Positions 60,201 through 64,000 of a stretch of DNA of 64,000 nucleotides are shown piece by piece. Numbering within the stretch: the stretch's first letter is position 1; every line of letters begins with the position of its first letter. A program made the translations under genes and the position numbers. Origin of the DNA: Aplysia californica. Taxonomy: Eukaryota > Mollusca > Gastropoda > Aplysiida > Aplysiidae. Where the stretch lies: positions 896,627-960,626 of the forward strand of contig NW_004797534.1 of NCBI RefSeq assembly GCF_000002075.1, given 5' to 3'. The notes under the pieces were generated by a model. The model was not told the DNA's origin. It searched no databases and worked only from the letters and a program-made list of their open reading frames with translations.

Positions 60201-61870
60201 GATTAGGATTATGAAATAGGTAGTGTTGAAGCTCACTTCATAGAAGTCCACCTCTGTGGTAATGACTTGGCCTCGCTTGTCTCCAGTGTACAGCTTCATG
60301 CCATTGGTGCTCCACTCCACACAGGTCACGTAGTGCTGATGGAAACCCTTTACATCAAACTTTTGCACCTACAGTTTAGAAAAAAAGGACGAGAAAGGGA
60401 AGATTCGAAAGTGAATAGAAAAAGTACTTGAGTGATAGGATAGTTTTCAGAACATTAATAGGAAAGCCATGTTTTCCCTCGAGCATGACTAGAAAGTTTG
60501 AAACAGAAAAAAACAGCACGATTAGATTTCCCAGGAACAGATGGAAGCAAAGACCACAATTTTAAACAGCCTATCAGAGTCTGCTGGATTGAGGATCTAC
60601 CCCACAAAATCAAAAGTTCTCAGGATAGATGCACCACGAAAGAAGCAGGTCACAGTAGAGGGAAATGCAGTAGAAGACATAGAATCCTTCTGCTATCTTG
60701 GGAGTATAATTAACAGAGAGGGAGGAACAGGGCGCTGAAATTAAGTCCCATATTGGAAATTCACAGATTGAGTTTATTTTTATGATCAGGATTTGAAGGA
60801 CCAGGGAGATCTCACTACGAACAAAGCTGAGGATTTTTCAACTCAGATGTGAAGTCAGTCCTGTTGTATGGATGTCAGACATGGAACGCATCTCAGACGT
60901 GCATAAAGAGGATCCAGGTTTTCTTGAACTAGTGTCTGAGGAAGCTATTGAGGATCAAAGGGACAGACAAGATCACCAACGAGGAAGTATTAAGAACAAC
61001 GAGACAGAGTCCAGTCAGAGTTGAGGTGGGAAGAAGGCGTTGGTGATGGATTGGACACACTTTCAGGAAGTCAAGCAGCTGAATAAAAAGACAAGTGTTA
61101 GATTGGAATCCACAGGGTAAAACACCAAGGGGAAGACCATGCAGAACCTGGAGAAGAGTCACGGAAATGGACGTACAGAAAAGTGGGAACACATGGAGTG
61201 ACATCAAGTGACTCGCCCATGATAGGGAAAGGTGGAAAGTGTTTGTTCGTGGCCAATATCCTGAAAAAGGCAATGATGATGATGTGATGATCCATGAACT
61301 ATCCTGAGATCGTACATCTTTTAAGATGTGCAGGAGACTTCCACCTTGTAAAGGTCAAGACAAAAGTACCAGTGGATATAAAGTATGTCTCTAACAAAAA
61401 GGCAAATCTGATACTCCAAGGATCACCAAACAAACAACGCAGGCCGGGCCATTATAAAACTAAAGAATGATAAGAGTAAATGAAGGCAAGTGCATATATG
61501 AGAGTTAAAGAGTTTGAAAGTGTCTATTTCCATACATATGAAAGTACAATCATGAGTGCATATATGTAAAAATGCTCAAAAAGAAATGAACACATTCTAG
61601 GCTTGATTGAGGCTTTGCAAGAATGACGTCTTGAGTGCCAAGCAACAACAAAAAAAAAAGAAAAAAATTGCAGGCCTTTCCAACCATTAATTATATTACA
61701 TATATAAAAACCTTAAGCTCAATAAAAATGGCAAGACAAACCTGTCTCTTCTGCACTGATGCAGTCCCTGGTATACAAAACACAGTGATGTCCCCAGAGG
61801 CAGTACCAATTGCCAGTAGCAGATCAATCCCTTCATGCAACTTGATACTTGTAATAACATCATTCGCACC
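29295..61870 (-). CDS. TECPR2: TECPR2, tectonin beta-propeller repeat-containing protein 2; 18 coding exons, 5' end outside the window
   Basis: The spliced product (join of the 18 exons listed separately) is 1,498 residues plus stop and follows the vertebrate TECPR2 order. WD40 repeats occupy about residues 1-280, a Ser/Thr/Asp-rich probably disordered middle about 290-910, and TECPR (tectonin) repeats about 910-1450. The C-terminus ends in acidic residues followed by WEIV, matching the C-terminal LIR of human TECPR2 (DEWEVI). All 17 introns are GT-AG and phases agree throughout, so no exon of non-multiple-of-three length can be missing. In vertebrates TECPR2 is a cytosolic WD40/TECPR scaffold that binds LC3/GABARAP proteins and supports ER exit sites and autophagosome-lysosome traffic; human loss causes a hereditary neuropathy. 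TECPR1 is excluded because it lacks N-terminal WD40 repeats and this LIR end. About 80 N-terminal residues present in human TECPR2 are not found up to base 64,000. Confidence 0.95.
30684..30833 (-). CDS. TECPR2: TECPR2 exon 17 of 18 (last TECPR repeat)
   Basis: This 150-bp exon has acceptor CTCCAG and donor TTCTG|GTATGT. It encodes GIWALTPTGEVYFRYGVSRE then RPAGNYWKKIPGTF. Human TECPR2 has TVWARCPNGDLARRYGVTDK and NPAGDYWKKIPGSV, so this is the best-conserved stretch. Confidence 0.96.
30985..32032. mobile_element. 1,048-bp TA-flanked TIR element (copy B)
   Basis: CAGTAGTCTCTGCCTAAATG at the left and TGCGTTTAGGCGGAGACTAC plus TG at the right, both flanked by TA. It is the same family as 12,887-13,762 but carries about 170 extra internal bases near 31,470-31,640. 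It lies in the intron between TECPR2 exons 16 and 17. Confidence 0.92.
32180..32270 (-). CDS. TECPR2: TECPR2 exon 16 of 18 (TECPR repeat)
   Basis: This 91-bp exon has acceptor CTTCAG and donor ACCAG|GTGAGA. It encodes VWAVDNRRLTYVRVGITEHL then PIGQEWIHVP, matching human LWVLDSRWNVHVRTGITEEM and PVGTAWEHVP. The 4.3-kb intron before it holds the 3.4-kb repeat element with the GACCCCGGGGTC array. Confidence 0.95.
33485..34385. repeat. Back-to-back tandem array built on GACCCCGGGGTC
   Basis: About ten units of 40-62 bp run in one orientation (GGATTGGTGGACCCCGGGGT followed by CAA.GTAGTGAAATAAGTAG and GGTTTAATTAA). Then, from about 34,010, about seven units run in the opposite orientation (CCGGGGTCCACCAATCCTTA). 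The array could fold as one long hairpin with its tip near 34,010. Confidence 0.93.
34593..34680. repeat. Compound (CT)n-(TA)n-(TG)n microsatellite
   Basis: Tandem CT, TA and TG runs inside the dispersed repeat copy 2; absent from copy 1. Confidence 0.95.
36566..36756 (-). CDS. TECPR2: TECPR2 exon 15 of 18 (TECPR repeat)
   Basis: This 191-bp exon has acceptor CCTCAG and donor GGATG|GTGTGG and ends in phase 0. It encodes GDAHIIHLSCNTLYVWAVES then GVIYQRIG and ends VNVGPLDWM. Human TECPR2 has GAVKLTSLACGNQHIWACDS and GGVYFRVG. The donor is weaker than consensus, but exon 16 resumes VWAVD as in human LWVLD. Confidence 0.92.
37409..37520. mobile_element. Possible hAT-type terminal remnant
   Basis: GCATGGACAAACTATTGCTG then GTGGGCCAGATCTAGCTC and GGGCCCGAAAGTCGACCCAC resemble the GC-rich hAT ends seen widely in animals. 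No partner end or 8-bp duplication was identified. Confidence 0.3.
37836..37905 (-). CDS. TECPR2: TECPR2 exon 14 of 18 (70-bp exon)
   Basis: This very short exon has acceptor TTCTCAG and donor CTTG|GTAGGT. It encodes VRAGMNERCPQGSSWVNLDL followed by SQL, matching human RTLSKSCPTGMHWTRLDLSQL almost position by position. It is too short to appear as an ORF and is supported by homology plus phase. Confidence 0.93.
38605..39305 (+). mobile_element. Copy 6 of the 435-bp TIR family, ends lost, interrupted by another element
   Basis: Starts at GGGTCGTCAAAATACTGAAA and runs to the ATCTTGACATATATTCAAGA region. It lacks both outer TIR ends and is split by the 362-bp insertion at 38,864-39,225. Confidence 0.88.
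38864..39225. mobile_element. 362-bp long-TIR element with 12-bp target duplication, nested
   Basis: ACCCCATCCTCC flanks it at 38,852-38,863 and 39,226-39,237. Its arms of about 95 bp pair inverted: TACCGAGAAGATCCGAAAAG, AAGACACTAAATGACCCG and CATGGTTTATTTATT on the left, complements on the right. Arms are rich in CCGAAAAGACC-type repeats. Long TIRs and a 9-12-bp target suggest a Mutator-like element, which is an inference. Confidence 0.88.
39356..39543 (+). repeat. Dispersed repeat C, copy 1
   Basis: Matches 63,256-63,478: ACTTTGAATGAACTTTGGTG, CAGGTTCACTGACCGGTCAC, GAGCCCGACAAG, a T run and TTGATTTATTTT-like end. Family unknown. Confidence 0.8.
39640..39745. repeat. Imperfect (CA)n microsatellite
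   Basis: CA-rich alternating stretch; overlapping ORFs are artefacts. Confidence 0.9.
40029..40050. repeat. G22 homopolymer
   Basis: Twenty-two consecutive G on the plus strand, the longest of several G/C runs in the window (others near 26,240, 36,877, 37,336, 44,514, 62,647 and 63,236). Confidence 0.9.
40466..40617 (-). CDS. TECPR2: TECPR2 exon 13 of 18 (TECPR repeats)
   Basis: This 152-bp exon has acceptor CACCAG and donor ATCATG|GTAAGT and ends in phase 0. It encodes LVWAQQTNGDIYVFRQPRGE and CAVWALTPDGEIM. The human counterparts are FLWLCQSSKDLCSVS and DALWALDSLGQVF. Confidence 0.95.
40933..41237 (-). mobile_element. Possible short pogo/Tigger-like element with a 76-residue ORF
   Basis: The right end on the minus strand reads CAGTACACCCGAATGACGC after TA, and the left end has CACTATACACCGAAATC. 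The minus ORF (40,936-41,166) has a charged, protein-like sequence including VVNAIIMFKQEFQQKLKEF and IDETKIRVYPDFG. I do not recognise it. The TIR pairing is weak. Confidence 0.3.
41553..41642 (-). CDS. TECPR2: TECPR2 exon 12 of 18
   Basis: This 90-bp exon has acceptor TTCCAG and donor TGGG|GTAAGT. With the carried G it encodes GYHWLEAHPAQMSPSSTWKM, matching human GTYWNHVVPRGTASATKWAF. It fills exactly the segment missing between exons 11 and 13. Confidence 0.9.
41699..42079 (+). mobile_element. Copy 7 of the 435-bp TIR family
   Basis: TGTGAGGCATCGTGGTGAAA with TCAAGCGCTCGTCAAAATAA at the left; TTTGACGAGCGCCTGATTCC then ACCACGCCGTGACACA at the right. Intron between TECPR2 exons 11 and 12. 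Confidence 0.93.
43110..43308 (-). CDS. TECPR2: TECPR2 exon 11 of 18 (inter-repeat region)
   Basis: This 199-bp exon has acceptor CCTCAG and donor CAAG|GTCTGT. It encodes VPMSEYILQEASTLDMIRAM, continuing exon 10 as WWQV just as in human TECPR2 (WWQVSITDYV). It ends GVWLALDFRNVLQVCRGSIQ, matching human GVWISSGKNEFHVAKGSLIG. Confidence 0.93.
43560..43721. mobile_element. Short dispersed repeat related to 17.36 kb
   Basis: AGCTCGAATTCGGCAGGACC, GTAGTTCGACGGATATCTTC and near the end TTCGACCTATCCG. The TTCGACGGAT/ATCCGT words at both ends suggest short inverted repeats. It abuts copy 8 of the TIR family. Confidence 0.4.
43722..44157 (+). mobile_element. Copy 8 of the 435-bp TIR family, best-preserved
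   Basis: TGTGAGACAGCGTGGTGGAA opens and CCACGCTGCATCACA closes, pairing over about 40 bp. TATA is found on both sides (43,718-43,721 and 44,158-44,161), suggesting a TA or TATA target. The element is 436 bp with no ORF of its own. Confidence 0.95.
44787..44925 (-). CDS. TECPR2: TECPR2 exon 10 of 18 (TECPR repeat)
   Basis: This 139-bp exon has acceptor CCTCAG and donor GGCAG|GTGAGA and ends in phase 0. It encodes VAVDSENIGWAIDVLGQIWF then GVTRQNPAGAGQWWQ, matching human ALDIHGNLWFRTGI and DDDHWWQV. Confidence 0.95.
45155..45596 (+). mobile_element. Copy 9 of the 435-bp TIR family
   Basis: TGTGTCGTGACACGGTAGAC to TTAACGAGTGCCTGATTTCA and ATGCCATGATGCA. It contains a G run at about 45,253-45,264. 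Confidence 0.9.
45659..46086 (-). mobile_element. Copy 10 of the 435-bp TIR family, inverted next to copy 9
   Basis: CGACACGGTGGAATCAGGCG to TTGACGAGCGCCTGATTTCA and CTGCCTCACA. Only about 60 bp separate it from copy 9, making a natural hairpin in the intron between TECPR2 exons 9 and 10. Confidence 0.93.
46190..46590 (-). mobile_element. SINE-like segments, partly overlapping
   Basis: On the minus strand from 46,590 a tRNA-like head (GGCATCGGTAGCATTGTAGT, then GGGGTTCAAGCCTC as B box) leads to a body with GGGGCGTTAAACCTAC. On the plus strand 46,236-46,300 resembles the head of the 17.09-kb SINE (GGTTAGGCTC then GAGTTTGATTTCCGTGAG). Confidence 0.45.
46700..47103 (-). mobile_element. Copy 11 of the 435-bp TIR family
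   Basis: GTGTCACAACACAGTGGAAT to TTGACGAGCGCCTGATTTTA and CGATGCCTCACA; ends about 50 bp before TECPR2 exon 9. Confidence 0.93.
47152..47367 (-). CDS. TECPR2: TECPR2 exon 9 of 18 (TECPR repeat)
   Basis: This 216-bp exon has acceptor CACTAG and donor TTTAG|GTAAAA. It encodes YIKRSGEVMMQRNLSLERPC and then ANGVVWAITEGLRLLVRTGV, ending in PEGSDWLLDF. Human TECPR2 has IIRTSGDLYLQTGLSVDRPC, NNVVWALTEQRALLYREGV and PEGEQWKCD. Confidence 0.95.
47571..47610. mobile_element. hAT-like terminal repeat, solitary
   Basis: CAGTGGTGTTCAACCCATGG then CCTGCGG looks like the start of a hAT-type element. The opposite end was not found in the window. Confidence 0.35.
47792..48032. mobile_element. 241-bp piggyBac-like MITE with TTAA flanks
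   Basis: CCCTATTCGTACG at the left and its near-complement TGTACGGATAGGG at the right are each flanked by TTAA (47,788-47,791 and 48,033-48,036). TTAA targets and CCCT ends are the piggyBac signature. It lies about 105 bp downstream of TECPR2 exon 8. Confidence 0.8.
48138..49683 (-). CDS. TECPR2: TECPR2 exon 8 of 18 (large central exon, first TECPR repeats)
   Basis: This 1,546-bp exon has acceptor CTGTAG and donor GCATG|GTGAGC. Its first 400 or so residues are Ser/Asp/Lys-rich low complexity. The last hundred form tectonin strands: SWSEFTTPTNMYSLAVSQSH, HVWFTDKSENIYYSS, NQIAVSPSGHIVWRL and WVEAVRDVEWISVDDNCAW. Human counterparts include VAVSPSGALLWKI and ALSDDTAW. The ORF track's upstream Met is intronic; the true exon begins after the acceptor AG. 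Confidence 0.95.
50108..51850 (-). mobile_element. RTE-like LINE fragment, 5'-truncated, with ATG-repeat tail
   Basis: On the minus strand: NGKAAGLDNITTEMIKAIED (51.4-51.6 kb), then the RT core at 50,655-51,347 with CGFIEGKGTVNAI, FIDHTRAFDKVRHDKI, RGVRQGCVLSPGLFSLY, LRYADDTVLIA and IKYLGTIISSDG. The C-terminal piece at 50,127-50,612 has SYGYEAWTI, IPWTARKTNEEVL and FFRHTMRKEALENI, as in RTE/BovB 3' domains. The 3' end carries an ATG-repeat tail (CATCATCATCATC on plus at about 50,118). Two or more frame breaks; the endonuclease is missing. Intron between TECPR2 exons 7 and 8. Confidence 0.92.
52196..52300. other. CpG-rich island-like patch inside a TECPR2 intron
   Basis: CGCTCGGCGCCGCACTGGCC and CCGCGGTGAGCGAGTCGGCT stand out from AT-rich surroundings. 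No TIR or coding signal. It could be part of an unrecognised repeat. Confidence 0.35.
52855..52995 (-). CDS. TECPR2: TECPR2 exon 7 of 18 (lysine-rich patch)
   Basis: This 141-bp exon has acceptor CTGTTTCAG and donor GGAG|GTTTGT. It encodes SRTSSQHSETSVASS, a short Pro/Ser stretch, then MKKPKKKKHKG. Human TECPR2 has a similar Lys run (KVKRKKKKKKTEGG) in the same relative place. It needs one carried base and leaves one, so it fits between exons 6 and 8, and it could be skipped without breaking the frame. It contains no ATG-initiated minus-strand ORF and is masked by a longer antisense ORF on the plus strand. Confidence 0.85.
53121..53336. mobile_element. Possible short hairpin MITE
   Basis: CCTAGAATTACAAAGTT at 53,121 and its inverted counterpart AACTTTGTAATTCTAAGG at 53,319-53,336 pair with one gap; GAGCAGATAGAA also answers TTCTATCTGCTC. 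No target duplication is clear. Confidence 0.4.
53640..55213. mobile_element. 1.57-kb TIR DNA transposon of unknown family
   Basis: The left end TTATAGCAAAGATAGATAGT with ACACCCTATGATAAGATGCT pairs with the right end (minus strand CTATAAGCAAAGATAGTACA, CCCTACGGTAAGATGTTGCA). Similarity continues inward to GCGAGCGTGTGACTG, about 110 bp in all. No transposase is seen. A (GA)n array lies inside at 54,193-54,242. Intron between TECPR2 exons 6 and 7. Confidence 0.82.
54193..54242. repeat. (GA)n microsatellite
   Basis: About 25 perfect AG repeats. Confidence 0.98.
55556..55845 (-). CDS. TECPR2: TECPR2 exon 6 of 18 (disordered linker)
   Basis: This 290-bp exon has acceptor TTTCAG and donor ACAG|GTACAT. 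It is rich in Ala, Ser, Thr and Glu (for example SALSSLMSATSALAVVSNTA) and is probably unstructured. Phases join exon 5 and exon 7 exactly. The ORF on the plus strand across this exon is its antisense shadow. Confidence 0.85.
56281..56476 (-). CDS. TECPR2: TECPR2 exon 5 of 18 (linker)
   Basis: This 196-bp exon has acceptor GTGCAG and donor GTCAT|GTGAGT. It encodes a charged linker (AEILRAPHSTLHEP, then KSFFRKTFTNPIKRLDDLL, ending KEAIPKPV) with no recognised fold. Support comes from matching phases on both sides and an uninterrupted frame rather than strong homology. Confidence 0.85.
57932..58368 (-). CDS. TECPR2: TECPR2 exon 4 of 18 (WD40 end)
   Basis: This 437-bp exon has acceptor CGGTAG and donor AAAAG|GTTGGT, and ends one base into a codon. 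It encodes TGSFGACFIPGMCK, then LFAARPGCRLWLSDIQGTV and NEIFLLRRHAEARVIRIS. The human counterparts are GKFGACFIPGLCK, LYASRPGLRLWKADVHGTV and NEIFFLKGDRNIIRIS. It closes the WD40 propeller. Confidence 0.95.
58553..58973 (-). mobile_element. Copy 12 of the 435-bp TIR family
   Basis: TGTGTTACAACATGATGGAA with TCAGGCACTCATAAATTTAT to TTTGACAAGCGTCCAAGTTT and CATGATGCTACACA. Intron between TECPR2 exons 3 and 4; among the more diverged copies. Confidence 0.9.
59813..59976 (-). CDS. TECPR2: TECPR2 exon 3 of 18 (WD40)
   Basis: This 164-bp exon starts in phase 0 and ends two bases into a codon, with acceptor TTCAG and donor AAAAT|GTGAGT. It encodes GQCKSSVLLIEATTEIVQID then KALLVSTKQRS, matching human GLCNSQLVLEEPSSIVQLD and KVLLISTLQRS. 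Confidence 0.94.
60237..60368 (-). CDS. TECPR2: TECPR2 exon 2 of 18 (WD40)
   Basis: This 132-bp exon is phase 0 on both sides, with acceptor CTGTAG and donor GAA|GTGAGC. It encodes VQKFDVKGFHQHYVTCVEW and then NGMKLYTGDKRGQV, closely matching human FDVTGIHKNSITALAW and NGMKLFSGDDKGKIV. It is one full WD40 repeat. Confidence 0.95.
60490..61292 (+). mobile_element. RTE-like LINE 3' fragment with ATG-repeat tail, sense opposite to TECPR2
   Basis: Plus-strand frames read ESAGLRIYPTKSKVLRIDAP, ESFCYLGSIINREGG, then VLLYGCQTWNA, TDKITNEEVLRTT, RRWWIGHTFRKSSS, VLDWNPQGKTPRGRPCRTWR and LAHDRERWKVF. That is the RT thumb/3' domain of RTE- or CR1-type LINEs. Frame breaks and stops are present. It ends in GATGATGATGTGATGAT at about 61,275. 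Intron between TECPR2 exons 1 and 2. Confidence 0.88.
61742..61870 (-). CDS. TECPR2: TECPR2 exon 1 of 18 in window (WD40)
   Basis: This 129-bp exon runs phase 0 to phase 0, with acceptor TTTCAG and donor CAG|GTTTGT. It encodes 43 residues beginning GANDVITSIK and containing LLLAIGTASGDITVF, a WD40 strand set matching human TECPR2 ESITVVKL and VAAGTASGRVAVF. It is the most 5' exon I can find; the preceding coding exon(s) should lie beyond the right edge. Confidence 0.93.
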
Positions 61871-62682
61871 CTGAAATGACAACAACAAAAAAACCCAGAT
61901 TGAATAAATAATTAATGACTCCACCTGGATCAAAATACAAAAGTGCTGACCGTACACTGACATTCCATAACATTTCTTCTGTAAACAGAAGATTAAAACT
62001 TTTAACAATAATAAAAACTATACATATGAAGCTTTCCTTCTTACCTTTTCTTTGTCCCCAGCACTCTTTCCATTTATGAGAACAATTAGTGAGTAAAAAA
62101 AGTTGGACTTTTGAGGCTTCTAGTTGGAAGATCATAATATGCCTTTCAAGCACGTTGATAGATACAGCACACACCAAAAATGTGAAACGAAACAAGGAGA
62201 GGAACTTAATACAGACAGAAAAATCAAGAATGGTTTGCAAGTAAGGAGTGGACTCATTAGATGCTAAAACAGCCACTGTAACTGTAAAAGTATCCAATTT
62301 CCACTCATAGTTCTAGGCTGCACTTATTGAGTCTGCTATTAGAGTAAAGGCACATTTGCGCCATTTCTCACTTAAAGCCAAATGAATAAGAGAAAACAAA
62401 AAAATTTTTGACCTGCAAACTTGCACATCATCAGGCCAATAGATGTATAATGGTCTTGAGCATTCTCGGCTATATTGCCAAGAGGGATGTTCATTCTAAT
62501 ATACCATATGAGGGAACCAGTTTGCAATCAGGGCACCTTTATGCGGTCATGGAGGACACATTATGCCGCCAGGGAACTGTGATGCAATCACATGGGGATA
62601 TGTATGCGGCCAGGACCTCTCAACCTGATTTTATTGTGTACTATGTGGGGGGGGGGGGGGGGGGTTAAGTTTAAGAAACCTT

Positions 62683-62945
62683 GCCAGCGCAGTGGCCTCG
62701 TGGTTGACGGACTTTGGCCAAAAGGTTTGAATCCTGACAATATGATACTTTTGAGCTTCGACTTTTTATTGATGTCCGTAACCCCCCCCCCCGGCGTCCT
62801 CTTGAGAGATCAAGTGATTCGCCTTCGAAATGACCATCTGTGTACAGCAGGGTGTCATAAAATAACCAACATGGGTCACTGTAGCGTAGTGGTAAGACAC
62901 ACGCTTCATATGTCGAAGGTCCCAGGTTCGAGTCTCGTTGGGCCA
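62683..62945 (+). mobile_element. Two consecutive tRNA-derived SINE heads
   Basis: The first head has GCGCAGTGGCCTCGTGGTTG and AGGTTTGAATCCTGAC, followed by a body ending ATAAAATAA. The second has CACTGTAGCGTAGTGGTAAG and CCCAGGTTCGAGTCTCGTTG. Both show pol III A and B boxes. Neither folds as a full tRNA with a paired acceptor stem. Confidence 0.6.
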
Positions 62946-63255
62946 ACATTTTTTCGGAGTTTTATGACCTTCCTGTGTCAAAAGAGGCTACTAACTCAGT
63001 ACTCGGTAAAGTAAGTAACAAACAAAGAAGTCTTGGGAGAAGTAGGTGAAATTAGTGAGAACGAGAATAAGAGGCTTAATGATGATTGGCTCTTGTTACA
63101 CTGACGACAATGAACAACTTTGACAGACTTAAAAAAACAATGAATAGGCCTACGTAAACACTGCCAGGAACTTTGACAGACACCTTCAAAAACGACCAGA
63201 GTGTAAGTTTAAAAAAAATAAACAATTCTTCTCCACCCCCCCCCCCCCCCGCCGC

Positions 63256-63478
63256 CAATCCGGAGTCCTATACTCCACAACACTCATACTTTGAATGAAC
63301 TTTGGTGACCCCAGCAACCTCAGTATATGGTGACATATTATGCGAACGCGCGCAGGTTCACTGACCGGTCACGTTGGTGAGCCCGACAAGCTGAAAATCA
63401 GACGATGTTTCGTTTTCTTTCCTTTTTTTTTTTTTTACAAGTTACAACACAGTCACAAATATTGATTTATTTTAAAGG
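63256..63478 (+). repeat. Dispersed repeat C, copy 2
   Basis: Shares TACTTTGAATGAACTTTGGT, CAGGTTCACTGACCGGTCAC and GAGCCCGACAAG with 39,356-39,543. It starts after a C16 run. Confidence 0.8.
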
Positions 63479-64000
63479 CAACAAGGCGTTTATAATTTAC
63501 AACCTGCATGGCACAAATGTTGCGTTACCAGACCGGGAAAAGCCGAACGAATAACTCAATCGCGACCGGCAAAATGAACTTACTGACTCTATCGGATTTG
63601 GTTTGATTTATTTCCTTGGGTCATTCCCGGGGCAATTTACAAGTCTCCTCAAATTCCTGGGCCTGGTGGTCGACCTGTCAAGAGGTACAAGTGACAGGGC
63701 AGTTTCTTCAGACTGCAGTGAATCTGATGGAGTCAGTCTTGATTTGATCAATTGTATTGAAGTCAAGAACTACAAACCAGGCTCTCTGAAAGCAATTATG
63801 TAACCTAAAATGCTGTTAAATGGGCACTGTTAGCAACTGATCACAACAATGCCCCTTCTCCAATGGAGTGGACCTTTTTCAGACGTCCCCGATCGCAAGA
63901 AGTCCCTTTAAAAAATAAGGAAATAACTATGTGGCCACCCCCTCCCTGGGTCTCTTTTGTAGTTTTCTTTATGTTAACACATTTACACATGATATTTATT
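63479..64000. other. No supported gene at the right edge
   Basis: A 66-residue plus-strand ORF (63,603-63,803) reads GLVVDLSRGTSDRAVSSDCS near its middle. It looks somewhat protein-like but matches nothing I know. No TECPR2 N-terminal exon could be found here on the minus strand. Confidence 0.25.

Noticed and set aside
62874-62945. Possible tRNA gene
   Set aside because: A and B boxes are present, but the acceptor stem and anticodon stem do not pair properly; a SINE head fits better.
63603-63803. Plus-strand ORF as the exon of a neighbouring gene
   Set aside because: Somewhat protein-like but with no homology, no clear acceptor site and no second exon in view.
61871-64000. Search for the missing N-terminal TECPR2 exon
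   Set aside because: No minus-strand segment resembling the human LTALDTNGDYIAVGSSIG region was found, so it is placed outside the window.

Overview
The window is animal nuclear DNA. Genes are split by GT-AG introns, most of the sequence is non-coding, and it is crowded with non-LTR retrotransposons, tRNA-derived SINEs, many families of short terminal-inverted-repeat (TIR) elements, microsatellites and homopolymer runs. The repeat mix and protein relationships suggest a lophotrochozoan, most likely a gastropod mollusc. That is an inference, since no taxon-diagnostic gene is present.

The right half (about 29.3-61.9 kb, minus strand) holds one large host gene, TECPR2 (tectonin beta-propeller repeat containing 2). 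I reconstructed 18 coding exons whose GT/AG boundaries and reading phases all agree. They total 4,497 bp and encode 1,498 residues plus the stop. The order is WD40 repeats, a long Ser/Asp-rich middle with a lysine-rich patch, a series of TECPR repeats, and a C-terminal LC3-interacting (LIR) motif. Roughly the first 80 residues lie upstream, beyond the right edge of the window.

The left half contains a decayed LINE (1.36-3.30 kb, minus), a decayed Tc1/mariner element (3.58-4.70 kb), a microsatellite-rich block (5.36-6.56 kb), and an uninterrupted 763-codon ORF (6,978-9,269, plus). That ORF encodes a two-BED-finger hAT-transposase-like protein whose transposase-type catalytic positions look altered, so it may be a domesticated ZBED-type gene. 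From 9.5 to 29 kb I see no convincing host exon, only nested DNA transposons, SINEs and the 3' flank of TECPR2.

TECPR2 introns are packed with repeats and the exons are clean. The repeats include one about 435-bp TIR family (12 full or partial copies in the window), TA-flanked pogo/Tigger-like elements, a 3.4-kb element carrying a 0.9-kb back-to-back array built on GACCCCGGGGTC, two RTE-like LINE fragments with ATG-repeat tails, a TTAA-flanked piggyBac-like MITE and a 1.6-kb TIR element. Several elements are nested, and three levels can be read at 22.4-25.0 kb. No retrovirus or LTR element, CRISPR array or rRNA gene was seen.
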